A stretch of 53,100 nt of DNA, from the NCBI RefSeq assembly GCF_900104515.1, contig NZ_FNJL01000024.1:42142-95241 (forward strand), given 5' to 3'. The notes below the pieces were generated by a model, which searched no databases, had not been told where the DNA came from, and worked only from the letters and a program-made list of their open reading frames with translations. Position numbers and translations under genes: made by a program. The stretch's first letter is position 1; each line of letters opens with the position of its first letter. Below, piece after piece: positions 41,940 through 51,228 of the stretch. This DNA comes from Paracidovorax cattleyae (GTDB taxonomy: Bacteria > Pseudomonadota > Gammaproteobacteria > Burkholderiales > Burkholderiaceae_C).

Positions 41940-43367
41940 TCAGTCGGTGACGCGGAACGTGGCGTCGCTGCGCGAGGTCGCGTCGCCGCCGATGGTATCG
42001 AGGCGCAACTGGTAGGCATAGTGGCGCATGTAGTAGTTCGGCTGGCTGTAGGACTGGAACGATGAGCCCGTCGTGTCGGCCAGGCCGGGCACCTCCGCGA
42101 AGGTGGCATCGGCCGCGAACTGGGGCGATCCGTCATACGGAGCGAGTTCGAACGCGAAGTTCTTCTGGCGCAGGTAGTAACCTGGCTGGTTGACGGACGC
42201 GAAGGACACATAGCCGGCGTTGTCGGCGAGTCCCTTGACGATGCGGAACTTCGAATCGTCTTCGGGCGAGACATTTGCGTCGATGCGTACCGACGTGAAA
42301 TTGGCGTGCCGCACGTACCGATCGGGGAAGTTGCCGGACTGCAGCCGGTTGATCGGGGTGGTGCCGCCCCACTGCGCCTGCAGGCGGCCCAGCTCCGCGT
42401 CGTTCAGGCTCAGAATGCCGCCGTGGCGCTTGTGGCTCGCGCCCAGGTGATATGAGCCTTCCGCGGCGATCTGCCAGTTCTGCGCACTGCCCATGTTGAC
42501 CGAGGTGAGGGGCAGGTAGCCCTTGCCCGATGCATATTGGTCGACCCACAAGCCCCACTTCGTCTCGCCATTGAACTTGAAGAGGATGGGGCCTTCGACC
42601 ATATGGCCCGTCAGGCCCACCTGCGACAGATCGCCGATGGTCGTCCACGCGCCCAGCACCGACTGGCTGCCTTCCAGCGTGATCTGGCCATCGCCGGAAG
42701 CGCGCACGTATTGGTATCCGCCCACGCTGCCCGCCACTTCGATGATCTGCGTGTCGATGATGGGTTGGTCGCCCGGCCGATCGATGTAGAGCTGGGGCGC
42801 CGTGAAGGTCACGAAGTCGGTGGTCTTGGCATGGTAGATGCGGGGCTTGTCCACGCCGTTGAGCGGCGAGATAGTGGTCCAGTACACGATGTAGGCGTTG
42901 GATACCGGGTCCCAGATGGCCTCGGGCGCCCAGGCGCAGCCCGCGTTCGGAATGGCGCCGGCCACGTCGGCCAGGCGCGGCGCGGACCAGTGCACCAGGT
43001 CGGAGGATTCCCAGATCACGAGTTTGGTGCTGCCCCGGTGCATGGCCGTGTCCCAGCCCTTGCCGTTGGCGATGCGCAGATCCGTGGCGAGGATCCAGTA
43101 TCTGGAGCCGTCGGGAGAGCGCACGATGGAGTGGTCGCGCACACCCTTTTCACCCACGGTGGACCTGAGGACGGGCTGGCTGTCATTCAGGTCCGTCCAG
43201 TGCATGCCGTCGGAACTGACTGCCATGTAGGTCTGCTCGCCCGATGCCGACTCGCCGGTGAAGTGGACCAGCAGGTAGCCGCCGGACCGGGCCTGCGCGC
43301 TGCCGAAGGACACGGCCAGCGTGGCGGCCACGAAGAGCGCCCGAAGGGACTTCCGGGTTTTTTTCAT
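41940..43367 (-). CDS. GH43-type glycosidase with C-terminal AbfB arabinose-binding domain
   Basis: 475 residues: Sec signal peptide (KKTRKSLRALFVAATLAVSF to AQA), then a five-bladed GH43-like catalytic part (HFTGESASGEQTYMAVSSDG, RDHSIVRSPDGSRYWILATD, WAPEAIWDPVSNAYIVYWTT, GHMVEGPILFKFNGETKWGL), then an AbfB (CBM42-like) beta-trefoil from about residue 340 (RYVRHANFTSVRI, YYLRQKNFAFEL, YYMRHYAYQLRL). Such enzymes remove arabinose from plant arabinoxylan or arabinan, outside the cell. Good ribosome site (AGGAG). The gene abuts a truncated beta-helix gene, suggesting past rearrangement. Confidence 0.88.
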   Translation of the reverse strand: MKKTRKSLRALFVAATLAVSFGSAQARSGGYLLVHFTGESASGEQTYMAVSSDGMHWTDLNDSQPVLRSTVGEKGVRDHSIVRSPDGSRYWILATDLRIANGKGWDTAMHRGSTKLVIWESSDLVHWSAPRLADVAGAIPNAGCAWAPEAIWDPVSNAYIVYWTTISPLNGVDKPRIYHAKTTDFVTFTAPQLYIDRPGDQPIIDTQIIEVAGSVGGYQYVRASGDGQITLEGSQSVLGAWTTIGDLSQVGLTGHMVEGPILFKFNGETKWGLWVDQYASGKGYLPLTSVNMGSAQNWQIAAEGSYHLGASHKRHGGILSLNDAELGRLQAQWGGTTPINRLQSGNFPDRYVRHANFTSVRIDANVSPEDDSKFRIVKGLADNAGYVSFASVNQPGYYLRQKNFAFELAPYDGSPQFAADATFAEVPGLADTTGSSFQSYSQPNYYMRHYAYQLRLDTIGGDATSRSDATFRVTD

Positions 43368-43751
43368 GAGTGAACTCCTGTCTCCAATGTGTTGTCGTCT
43401 CAGGGCAGGCGGCCGGTGCCGGGTGCGTTCCGGGGCACCGGATGAAAGCCTGCCTTGCAGTTCCGCGCGCCCGGAACCCTTCGCGGAGAAAGGTGGTCCA
43501 GCGTGGCGGGGCCGTTGCTTCTCGATCAACTGCCGAGTTGGCGAGGCCATGCTAGGGAAGTTGCTGCGGCGGGACCAATCGTTTTTTGACGGCGTGCGAT
43601 AACCGATTGGCGTGTGGATGGCGCTGCCGGGGCGTTCCGACAGCATTCGCTCAATCCGCGACACGCACGCGGCAGCAGGGCTACAACGGCCCGGGCCCGG
43701 CGACGCCGAGGCGGCAGGAGGGGCGGGGGCAGGCGCCCCGCAGGCCGCGCG
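43368..43751. other. Intergenic region upstream of the GH43 gene
   Basis: No gene can be supported here. It holds the GH43 leader and probably its promoter, plus an inverted repeat CCAATCG (43575–43581) … CGATTGG (43604–43610) spaced by 22 bases, which could be an operator. The end nearest mltB is G+C-rich with short GGGCC/GGCCC palindromes. Confidence 0.45.
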
Positions 43752-44849
43752 CTACCGCGCCGCCGCCACTTCCCGCCCGAGCTCGATCACCGCCATTGCG
43801 TAGTAGCTCGACCAGTTGTAGCGCGTGACCACATAGAAATTGCGCGTGCCGGCCGCGTAGGCCGCGGGTGCGCTGCCGTTCTGCAACTCGATCAGCGCCA
43901 GCGGCCCGGCGGCGTCGGGCTGGATGGTCGCGCCGTCCGCCGTCAGGGGGCGGGCGCCGAGCTCCTGCATCCCGGCGGCGGTGAAGCTGGGCAGGATGTC
44001 GGGCGCGAGCAGTTCGGGCAGGCGCAGGCGTCCTTCGTCGAAGGCCACGGCGTAATGCGTGGGCAGCCCGCTCACCCAGCCGTGGGCCTGGAAGTAATTG
44101 GCCACGGATCCGATCGCGTCGGCGGGGCTGTTGAACAGGTCGATGCGGCCGTCGCCGTCGAAATCCACCGCCCAGCGCGCCCAGCTGGTGGGCATGAACT
44201 GGCCCATGCCCATGGCACCTGCATAGCTGCCGCGCAGTGCGAAAGGATCGGTGCCGGTGCGGTCGGCCAGGCTCAGGAACTGCTCCAGCTCGCCCCGGAA
44301 GAAGGCCTGCCGCTCCGCGGAGCGCGGGTGGGCGCCCGGGAAGTCGAAGGCCAGCGTGGCGAGCGCGTCCATCACGCGGAAGCCGCCCATGTGCTGCCCG
44401 TAGAGTGTCTCCACGCCCAGGATGCCGACGATGATCGCGGCCGGCACGCCGTATTCGCGCTCTGCGCGCGCCAGCGTGTCGGCCTGCTCGTTCCAGAAGC
44501 GCACGCCGGCGCGGATGCGCACCGGTTCCACGAACCGCGCGCGGTAGGCGGTCCAGTTCTTCGCCGTGCCCCGGGGCGCCGGCAGCATGAGGCGCGGCAC
44601 CTGCGGCAGGAACCGGGCCTGTCCGATGGCCTGCCGCACCCATTCGCGGTCCAGGCCGCGGCGCCCGGCCAGGTCGTCGGCGAAGCGCAGGGCTTCGGGG
44701 CGCTGCGCGTAGAGCACTTCCGGCGCGGCCTGCTTCTCCTTCTTCCTGGCGGGTTTCCGGGCCATTGCGGCCGGCGGCAGGACCAGGGCGGCGGCGCAGG
44801 CGAGGGCGAGGAGGGCGGTGGGGCGGGCGAAAGGCATCGCGGAAGGCAT
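43752..44849 (-). CDS. mltB: Lytic murein transglycosylase B
   Basis: 365 residues of the MltB (SLT_2) family, cleaving the MurNAc–GlcNAc bond of peptidoglycan with 1,6-anhydro formation. The catalytic Glu is in GVPAAIIVGILGVETLYGQH. GSYAGAMGMGQFMPTSW, DFDGDGRIDLF and GSVANYFQAHGW are hallmark blocks. A Sec-type leader (ALLALACAAALVLPPAAMA) is present but no lipobox Cys. Start ATG at 44849; 44837 is possible. It is 42 bp downstream of the transglutaminase gene, likely in the same transcript. Confidence 0.93.
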   Translation of the reverse strand: MPSAMPFARPTALLALACAAALVLPPAAMARKPARKKEKQAAPEVLYAQRPEALRFADDLAGRRGLDREWVRQAIGQARFLPQVPRLMLPAPRGTAKNWTAYRARFVEPVRIRAGVRFWNEQADTLARAEREYGVPAAIIVGILGVETLYGQHMGGFRVMDALATLAFDFPGAHPRSAERQAFFRGELEQFLSLADRTGTDPFALRGSYAGAMGMGQFMPTSWARWAVDFDGDGRIDLFNSPADAIGSVANYFQAHGWVSGLPTHYAVAFDEGRLRLPELLAPDILPSFTAAGMQELGARPLTADGATIQPDAAGPLALIELQNGSAPAAYAAGTRNFYVVTRYNWSSYYAMAVIELGREVAAAR

Positions 44850-44891
44850 CAGGTCGGAGACAGGAAAGAGGGCAGCGGGCCGGGCTCGCGG

Positions 44892-46946
44892 TCAGTGGCG
44901 CGCCGAAGGGTTGCCGGAGGTGGGCCAGCGCAGGCCGCGCAGCTCCCGCCGCAGGCCCGCCAGCGTGGCCCCGGGATCGCGGGCGTAGCGTGCCTGGTCC
45001 ATGCGCAGCAGCCAGCCGGCTGCAGGTTCGGCGGCCTCCCCGAAACGGTCGCGCACCTGCTGTGCCATGGCGCGCGGCGGCAGGTGGCCGGGCAGGGGCA
45101 GGCCGGCGCGTGCCAGCCGGCGGCGCGCCCGGTCCAGCAGGCGCAGCCAGGGGTCCTGCCGGCGGCGCTCCCACAGGTTCCAGCCGACGCCGGCCAGCGC
45201 CGCAGCCGCGGCCAGCGCGCCGAGCACGCGTGCCAGGTCCTGCGCGTCGGGCGAAGCGATGCCCAGGGCCTTGAGCAGGTCCAGTTGCTGGCTCTGCGTG
45301 TAGTTGAGCACCCACTGGTTCCAGCGGTTGTTGACGGCCTCCCACACGGCGCGCGCGCGGGCGGCGATGCCGCGGCCGATGACGGTGTCCACCGCGGTGC
45401 CGAACACGCCGCGCGGTGCCTGCAGGCGCTGGAAGTTGCCGATGCGGGCCGGCGAGACGGCGCCGGTCGGGTCCACGCGCACCCAGCCGCGGCCCGCGAG
45501 CCAGACTTCGGTCCAGGCATGGGCATCCGCCTGGCGCACGGTCCAGTAGCCGTCCACGCCGTTCATCTCGCCGCCCTGGTAGCCCGTCACGATGCGCACC
45601 GGGATGCCGGCCGCGCGCAGCAGCACCGCGAAGGCGGAGGCGATGTGCTCGCAGAAGCCCGCCTTCTGGTCGAACCAGAAGGCATCGGCCGTGTGCTCGG
45701 CATAGACGCCGGGTTCCAGCGTGTAGCTGTAGCCGCCGGTGCGCAGCCGCTCCAGCGCGGCCTGCACGAAGGCCGCAGCGCCGCCCGCGGCCACCGCCGG
45801 CTCCGCCAGCATCTGGCGGGCCAGGGCGCGCGTGCGCGGATCGAAACCTTCGGGCAGCTCCAGATACGGACGCAGCCGCGGAGAGTCCTCCATCGGGCCG
45901 TGCGTGAAGCGCGGATAGCTGGCGGCCCGGTAGCGCAGCACCTCGTTGATGGGGCGGCTCGCGACCCAGGAGAGTTCGGGCGCCATCGACGCGCGCAGGC
46001 CCGGCGGCAGCACGGGTGACTCGGGCGCGGCATCGAGCGTGAGCAGCCAGGGCACGCGCAGCGCCTCCAGCGTGACCTCGTAGCGCAGGGGCTCGCCTTC
46101 CACCTGCAGCGCCGGGGGCGCGGGCGGACGCCAGGCGGCCGCCGGAGCGCCCGGCTGCCCGAAAGCGAACCATTCGCGCCCATCGAAGGCCGAGAACACC
46201 GGCCCCCGGAAATACAGCGCGCTCTGCGGCGGCGGCTCGCCGCCCGGCGTCTCGAAGCGCACCCGCAGCGCGATGCCGTCGTCCAGCGCGAGCGAGGCCA
46301 CGTTGCCGATCTCCATGCGGCCCGACAGCCCGCTGCGGCCCGTCGGGTTCTCGCTGGGCATGCCCCAGAGCGGCGCCATGCGCGGAAACAGCAGGAACAG
46401 CGCGAGCATGACCGGCGCGCCCAGCAGCGCCATGCGCCCCGCCAGCCGCAGCGGCACGGACAGAGGCGGCCGGCCCACGGGCATGTGGGCGTTGACCAGC
46501 GCGGTCAGCAGGCCCAGCAGCGCCACCAGCATCGCGGTGGCCGTGGCGAGCGACTGCGAGAAGAAGAAGTTGCTGAGCATCGTGAAGAAGCCCAGGAAGA
46601 ACAGCACCATGGCGTCGCGCCGCGCATGCACTTCCATCGTCTTGAGCGCGAGCAGCATCACGATGAGCGTGACGCCTGCATCGCGGCCGACGATGGTGCC
46701 GTGCGACACCACCGTGAGCGCGACCGATGCGGCCAGCAGCACGCCCAGCTGCCAGCGCCCGGGCTGCGGACGGCCGCGCAGCGCCAGCACGCCCCGCCAG
46801 ACCAGCACGGCGGCGGCGAGCGCCGTGGTCCACGCTGGCAGGTAGGGCGCCAGCGGCAGCACCACCCAGCCCACCGTGGCGAGCAGGAACAGCGTGTCGC
46901 GCGTCTCGCGCGGCAGGTTCGAGAACGTCCGGCGCAGTGTGCTCAT
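44892..46946 (-). CDS. TgpA-family membrane transglutaminase
   Basis: 684 residues. Five or six N-terminal membrane segments (about 15–190), a periplasmic DUF3488 region, then a transglutaminase-like catalytic core with Cys432 (GFCEHIA), His476 (DAHAWTEVWL) and Asp492 (VRVDPTGAV). One further membrane helix (about 580–600) and a C-terminal DUF4129-type cytoplasmic tail follow. TgpA of Pseudomonas is essential and acts at the envelope. It follows the DUF58 gene by 52 bp and belongs to the conserved MoxR–DUF58–TgpA set. Confidence 0.93.
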   Translation of the reverse strand: MSTLRRTFSNLPRETRDTLFLLATVGWVVLPLAPYLPAWTTALAAAVLVWRGVLALRGRPQPGRWQLGVLLAASVALTVVSHGTIVGRDAGVTLIVMLLALKTMEVHARRDAMVLFFLGFFTMLSNFFFSQSLATATAMLVALLGLLTALVNAHMPVGRPPLSVPLRLAGRMALLGAPVMLALFLLFPRMAPLWGMPSENPTGRSGLSGRMEIGNVASLALDDGIALRVRFETPGGEPPPQSALYFRGPVFSAFDGREWFAFGQPGAPAAAWRPPAPPALQVEGEPLRYEVTLEALRVPWLLTLDAAPESPVLPPGLRASMAPELSWVASRPINEVLRYRAASYPRFTHGPMEDSPRLRPYLELPEGFDPRTRALARQMLAEPAVAAGGAAAFVQAALERLRTGGYSYTLEPGVYAEHTADAFWFDQKAGFCEHIASAFAVLLRAAGIPVRIVTGYQGGEMNGVDGYWTVRQADAHAWTEVWLAGRGWVRVDPTGAVSPARIGNFQRLQAPRGVFGTAVDTVIGRGIAARARAVWEAVNNRWNQWVLNYTQSQQLDLLKALGIASPDAQDLARVLGALAAAAALAGVGWNLWERRRQDPWLRLLDRARRRLARAGLPLPGHLPPRAMAQQVRDRFGEAAEPAAGWLLRMDQARYARDPGATLAGLRRELRGLRWPTSGNPSARH

Positions 46947-46998
46947 GCGGCCGGGCCTTCCGGCGGGCGGCCGGGGCGAAGAGGGAGGAGCGGTGGGG

Positions 46999-48018
46999 TC
47001 AGCATAGCGCCAACGCCTCCAGGCAGCGCCGCTCATGGGCCGGGCCGCTGCCCTGGGGGATCTCGCCCGAGGGCAGCCGCAGGCCATAGTCCAGGTCCTG
47101 CCGCTCGGCCTGCAGCACCCAGGATGCGAGGCGGGAGATGCGGGCCTCGGGATCGGTCAGGCTGGTGAGCGCCATGTCGAGCCACAGCTCCTGCCGCCGC
47201 GTCTGCTGCGCGTCGCGGCTCACGAGATCGTCCGTCCCGGTGGCGATCGACCGGGCGGCCTTCTTCCAGACCACCAGCTTGAGCGGATCGCCCCGCCGGT
47301 AGGCGCGCACGCCGTCGAACTCGCCGATGCCCTGCGCCGGCGCGCTGCCCGCGCCGCACGGGCTCGGCTCGCCCGCGGGCAGGGGCGGCGGCGGCAGCTC
47401 GGGGCGCGGATAGACCAGCACCTGCGCGGCCGGGCGCCAGAGCGTCCACACCCGGAAGGTGCCCAGCGGGAAGCGCGTCTCGGCCGTGATCAGCGGCACG
47501 TCGTGCAGGCCCCTGCGCTGCGGCTGGAATGCCACCTGAACGGACGCCGTGCCCTGGGCGGGCACGTCCGTCCACGCCCAGCGCGGCGCACCGCCGTCAT
47601 GCACCGCCAGCGCGATGCCGTGGCGCGGTGACTTGCGCGTGCTCGACAGCTGGATCTCGAACACCGCGCTCTGCCCCAGGAAGCACGGCTCCGGCGGCAG
47701 CAGGTGCAGCGTCAGCCCCCGCAGCGTGGCGTGGCACACATGCATTCCCGCCACCGCGCTGCCCGCCAGCAGGAAGGTGAGCAGGTAGCCCAGGTTGAGC
47801 TGGAAATTGATCGACGCCACCAGCAGCACCAGCAGCGTGAGCGCCAGCATCCACCCGGCGCCCGTCGGCAGGATGTACACATTGCGCTGCGTGAGCAGCG
47901 TGGTGTCCGTGCGCGGCAGCCGCGCCTGCCACCAGCGCTGCAGCCGCCCGCGGAGCGCGGCGATCGGGTTCCGCGGTGATGCCGTGCGCGGTAGGGTATC
48001 GCCCGTAGCGGATGTCAT
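46999..48018 (-). CDS. DUF58 membrane protein
   Basis: 339 residues with two hydrophobic helices near the start (MLALTLLVLLVASINFQLNL and YLLTFLLAGSAVAGMHVCHA) and a C-terminal DUF58 domain (GIGEFDGVRAYRRGDPLKLV, then VWKKAARS), which has a vWA-like fold. DUF58 proteins work with MoxR ATPases, but their biochemical role is unknown. Start ATG at 48018. Same strand as the MoxR gene, but separated from it by 301 bp that carry repeats, so the three genes may not be a single tight operon. Confidence 0.9.
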   Translation of the reverse strand: MTSATGDTLPRTASPRNPIAALRGRLQRWWQARLPRTDTTLLTQRNVYILPTGAGWMLALTLLVLLVASINFQLNLGYLLTFLLAGSAVAGMHVCHATLRGLTLHLLPPEPCFLGQSAVFEIQLSSTRKSPRHGIALAVHDGGAPRWAWTDVPAQGTASVQVAFQPQRRGLHDVPLITAETRFPLGTFRVWTLWRPAAQVLVYPRPELPPPPLPAGEPSPCGAGSAPAQGIGEFDGVRAYRRGDPLKLVVWKKAARSIATGTDDLVSRDAQQTRRQELWLDMALTSLTDPEARISRLASWVLQAERQDLDYGLRLPSGEIPQGSGPAHERRCLEALALC

Positions 48019-48319
48019 GCCTGTACCTTCGACGATGCGCCACGCCCATGACACGCTTGGCACTCTACGTGCGCGCCGCTTGAAAGCCGCGCGGCCTTCG
48101 CCCGTCGATTGGCCGCGGAGCAGGCCAGGCCAGCAGACGCCGTGGAACCGGCTTCGCCGGGCCACTGGCGTCCGGCCCCCCGCCAGAGTCGGGGGGCGTT
48201 CGTCCCGTCCATGCCCGCGCAGGCGGGCATGGAGCCGCGGTCCTCACTCCGCACTGCCCGCCGTGCGCAGCAAGGCGGGAGCAGGGGGACGCGGCTCGGC
48301 CGCTCAGGGGGGTGCTCCC
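48019..48319. repeat. Repeat-bearing gap inside the MoxR–DUF58 locus
   Basis: No gene here. It holds a perfect 9-bp hairpin CATGCCCGC-GCAG-GCGGGCATG (48210–48231), a second pairing CCCCCC…GGGGGG around 48178–48196, and a GGCTTCGCCGG-like stem near 48150. Such short palindromes look like dispersed intergenic repeat elements or weak terminators. Confidence 0.5.
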
Positions 48320-49240
48320 TCATTTCAGGGGGACGGCTTCCACCATTGCCACCACCTGCTCCGCCGCCCCCCGGCCGGCATCGCCCACGGGCACGAGGCG
48401 GTGGGCGATGGTCTGCGGCAGCACGGCCTGCACGTCGTCCGGCGCCACATAGTCGCGGCCGGCGATCAGGGCCTGGGCCTTGGCCGCACGGATGAGCGCG
48501 ATGCCGGCGCGCGGCGACAGGCCCTGCAGGAACCAGCGCCCGGAGCGGGTCGCGGCGATCAGGTCCTGCACGTAGTCGAGCAGCGGCTCGGCTGCGTGCA
48601 CGGCCAGCACCTGCTGCTGCAGCGATTCGAGCTCCCCGGGCGAGAGCAGCGGCAGCATGCCCTCCACCATGTCGCGGCGGTCGCCGCCGGCCAGCAGCTG
48701 GCGTTCGGCCGCGCGGTCGGGATAGCCGATGGAAATGCGCATGAGGAAACGGTCGAGCTGGCTTTCCGGCAGGGCGAAGGTGCCGAGCTGGTCGTGCGGG
48801 TTCTGCGTGGCGATCACGAAGAAAGGATGGGGCAGGGCGCGCGTCTCGCCCTCCACCGTGACCTGCTTCTCTTCCATGGCTTCCAGCAGCGCGCTCTGCG
48901 TCTTGGGGCTGGCACGGTTGATCTCGTCGGCCAGCAGCACCTGGGCGAACACCGGGCCGGGATGGAACACGAACGACTCGCGGCCGCGCTCGTACACCGA
49001 GACACCCGTGAGGTCGCTGGGCATCAGGTCGGCCGTGAACTGCACCCGCGAGAACTGCAGCCCGAAGGTGCGCGCCAGCGCATGGGCCAGGGTGGTCTTG
49101 CCTACGCCCGGCACGTCCTCGATCAGCAGGTGTCCTCCGGCCAGCAGGCAGGCCACGCAGTCCTGGACCTGCGGCTTCTTGCCCACGATCACCGTGTTAA
49201 GCTGATCCAGAAGCGACCGGATCTTGTGCTGTGTATTCAT
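48320..49240 (-). CDS. MoxR-family AAA+ ATPase
   Basis: 306 residues. Walker A EDVPGVGKTT (41–50), Walker B LLADEINRASPKTQSALLEA, sensor I VIATQNPHDQLGTFALPESQ and an arginine-bearing C-terminal lid (GLSPRAGIALIRAAKAQAL). MoxR ATPases act as chaperones for partners carrying vWA-like domains; here the partner is the DUF58 gene downstream. Divergent from the HDAC-family gene with 42 bp between starts. Confidence 0.95.
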   Translation of the reverse strand: MNTQHKIRSLLDQLNTVIVGKKPQVQDCVACLLAGGHLLIEDVPGVGKTTLAHALARTFGLQFSRVQFTADLMPSDLTGVSVYERGRESFVFHPGPVFAQVLLADEINRASPKTQSALLEAMEEKQVTVEGETRALPHPFFVIATQNPHDQLGTFALPESQLDRFLMRISIGYPDRAAERQLLAGGDRRDMVEGMLPLLSPGELESLQQQVLAVHAAEPLLDYVQDLIAATRSGRWFLQGLSPRAGIALIRAAKAQALIAGRDYVAPDDVQAVLPQTIAHRLVPVGDAGRGAAEQVVAMVEAVPLK

Positions 49241-49282
49241 GAGACCCGAAGTTATCCGAAAAAAACCAGAGACAAGGGATTC

Positions 49283-50239
49283 ATGGTGGGCGGCACAGGC
49301 TATTTCACGCACCGCGAATGCTGGAAGCACGAGATGGGGCCGGGTCACCCGGAATGCCCGGGACGGCTGGACGCCATCGAGGACCGGCTGCTGGCCACCG
49401 GCGTGGCCGACGCGCTGGAGCGCTTCGAGGCTCCCGAGGCCTCGCTGGCCGACGTCGAGCTGGCGCACGACCGCATGCACGTGGCCGCGCTGCGCGGGCT
49501 GTCCGACCGGCTCGCGGAAGAGATCCTGGCTGGCGGCCCTGCCCATGCGCAGATTGATCCCGACACCTCCATCAACCCCCACACCTGGCCGGCCGCGCTG
49601 CGGGCCGCGGGCGCGGCCCTGGCCGCCACCGACGCCGTCATCGCGGGCGAGCTCGAAAATGCCTTCTGCTGCGTGCGCCCGCCCGGGCACCACGCCACGC
49701 GCAGCAAGGCCATGGGCTTCTGCTTCTTCAACAACGTCGCCATCGCCGCCCGGTATGCCCTCCGGCGCCACAAGCTGCAGCGCGTCGCGGTGGTGGATTT
49801 CGACGTGCACCACGGCAACGGCACCGAGGACATCCTCGCGGGCGACCCGCGCGCGCTGATGGTCGGCATCTTCCAGCATCCGTTCTACCCGTTCAGCGGC
49901 GACAAGGACCCGGCGGCCAACATGCTCAACGTGCCCGTGGCCGCCTACACGCGCGGCATGGACATCCGCGAACTGATCGAGATGCTCTGGATACCGCGCC
50001 TGGAGGCCTTCAAGCCCGAGATGATCTTCGTCTCGGCCGGCTTCGACGGCCACCGCGACGACGACATGGGCCAGCTCGGCCTTACCGAGCAGGACTATGC
50101 CTGGATCACGCAGCGCATCAAGGACATCGCCCGCCGCTATGCCAGGGGACGCATCGTGTCCTGCCTGGAGGGCGGCTATGTGATGGACGCCCTCGCGCGC
50201 AGCGTGGAGGCGCACGTGCGCGTGCTGGCCGATCTCTGA
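49283..50239 (+). CDS. Histone-deacetylase-family (class II/AcuC-like) amidohydrolase
   Basis: 318 residues of the zinc-dependent HDAC superfamily. The catalytic His pair is in RPPGHHATRSKAMGFCFFN (136–137). Zinc ligands are Asp174 and His176 (VDFDVHHGNGTEDI) and Asp255 (SAGFDGHRDD). The N-terminal HPECPGRLDAI block is also conserved. Bacterial members deacetylate acetylpolyamines or other acetamides, sometimes proteins. ACAAGGG precedes the ATG at 49283. It is followed at 43 bp by the crotonase-family gene. Confidence 0.94.
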   Translation: MVGGTGYFTHRECWKHEMGPGHPECPGRLDAIEDRLLATGVADALERFEAPEASLADVELAHDRMHVAALRGLSDRLAEEILAGGPAHAQIDPDTSINPHTWPAALRAAGAALAATDAVIAGELENAFCCVRPPGHHATRSKAMGFCFFNNVAIAARYALRRHKLQRVAVVDFDVHHGNGTEDILAGDPRALMVGIFQHPFYPFSGDKDPAANMLNVPVAAYTRGMDIRELIEMLWIPRLEAFKPEMIFVSAGFDGHRDDDMGQLGLTEQDYAWITQRIKDIARRYARGRIVSCLEGGYVMDALARSVEAHVRVLADL

Positions 50240-50282
50240 TGCGGATCGCCTGCCGCCAAAGTTCCGAGCCTTTTCCTTCGCC

Positions 50283-51122
50283 ATGACCGAACCTGCCGCC
50301 TCCGCTCCCGATGCCCCCTTGCTCCACACCGCGCGCGATGCCCGCGGTGTCGTGACCCTCACGCTGGCCGATCCCGGGCGATTGAATGCGCTCGGCGACG
50401 GCATGCTCTCCGCGCTGCAGCAGGCACTCGATGCCGTGGCGCAGGACGCGCAGGCCCGCGTGGTGGTGCTGGCCGCGCAGGGCAAGGCCTTCTGTGCGGG
50501 GCACGACCTCAAGGACATGGCCGCGCACCCCGACGCCGCCTGGTACAAGCGCCTCTTCGCGCAGTGCAGCCGCATGATGGTGTCGATCCAGCGCCTGCCG
50601 GTGCCGGTGGTCGCGCGCGTGCAGGGCATCGCCACCGCGGCGGGCTGCCAACTGGTCGCGCAGTGCGACCTCGCGGTGGCGACAGAGGGCGCGCGTTTCG
50701 CCACCAGCGGCATCCATTACGGCCTGTTCTGCGCCACGCCCAGCGTGCCGCTGGTGCGCAATGTGCAGGCCAAGCGCGCCATGGAGATGCTGCTCACCGG
50801 CGACTTCATCGACGCGCGCACCGCGCTGGCCGAGGGCCTGGTCAACCGGGTGGTGCCGCCCGAGGCGCTGGATGCCGAGGTCGAATCGCTGGTGCGCTCC
50901 ATCCTCGAGAAACCCCGCGCCGCCGTGGCCATGGGCAAGGCGCTCTTCTACCAGCAGCGCGAACTCGGCGTGGAGGCGGCGTATCAGCTCGCCGGCCAGG
51001 CCATGGCCGTCAACATGATGGACGAGGCCGCACAGGAAGGTGCGCGTGCGTTCGCCGAAAAGCGCGCGCCTGCGTGGAAGGCGGCGGCCGGCGCCCCGCT
51101 GCCACCACCTGCAGGGGCTTGA
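50283..51122 (+). CDS. Enoyl-CoA hydratase/isomerase-family protein (ECHDC3-like)
   Basis: 279 residues with the crotonase fold: VVVLAAQGKAFCAGHDLKDM forms the first oxyanion-hole segment, and GIATAAGCQLVAQCDLAVAT the second. The two glutamates that hydrate enoyl-CoA in true crotonase are replaced here (Cys-Gln-Leu-Val-Ala-Gln at the first site, and no acidic residue in the HYGLFCATPSVPLV region). It therefore resembles ECHDC3-type members whose reaction is unclear. The ending is Pro/Ala-rich. It probably shares a transcript with the deacetylase gene. Confidence 0.88.
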   Translation: MTEPAASAPDAPLLHTARDARGVVTLTLADPGRLNALGDGMLSALQQALDAVAQDAQARVVVLAAQGKAFCAGHDLKDMAAHPDAAWYKRLFAQCSRMMVSIQRLPVPVVARVQGIATAAGCQLVAQCDLAVATEGARFATSGIHYGLFCATPSVPLVRNVQAKRAMEMLLTGDFIDARTALAEGLVNRVVPPEALDAEVESLVRSILEKPRAAVAMGKALFYQQRELGVEAAYQLAGQAMAVNMMDEAAQEGARAFAEKRAPAWKAAAGAPLPPPAGA

Positions 51123-51228
51123 CGGCGCCGCCGCGGCACAGCGGCAGGGTAAGCTCCAGGCCTCTCCTGCCGGGGCTCGCCGCCGCGCTCCGGATCCGCC
51201 GTCCAACGATGTCCTCCGATTCCCGCCC

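Noticed and set aside
41201-42274. Full-length 357-residue protein starting at 42274
   Set aside because: The part from 42274 to about 41873 runs antisense through the GH43 coding end and translates to Arg/Ser/Thr-rich sequence with no similarity to the beta-helix part. Only the 3' portion is genuine.
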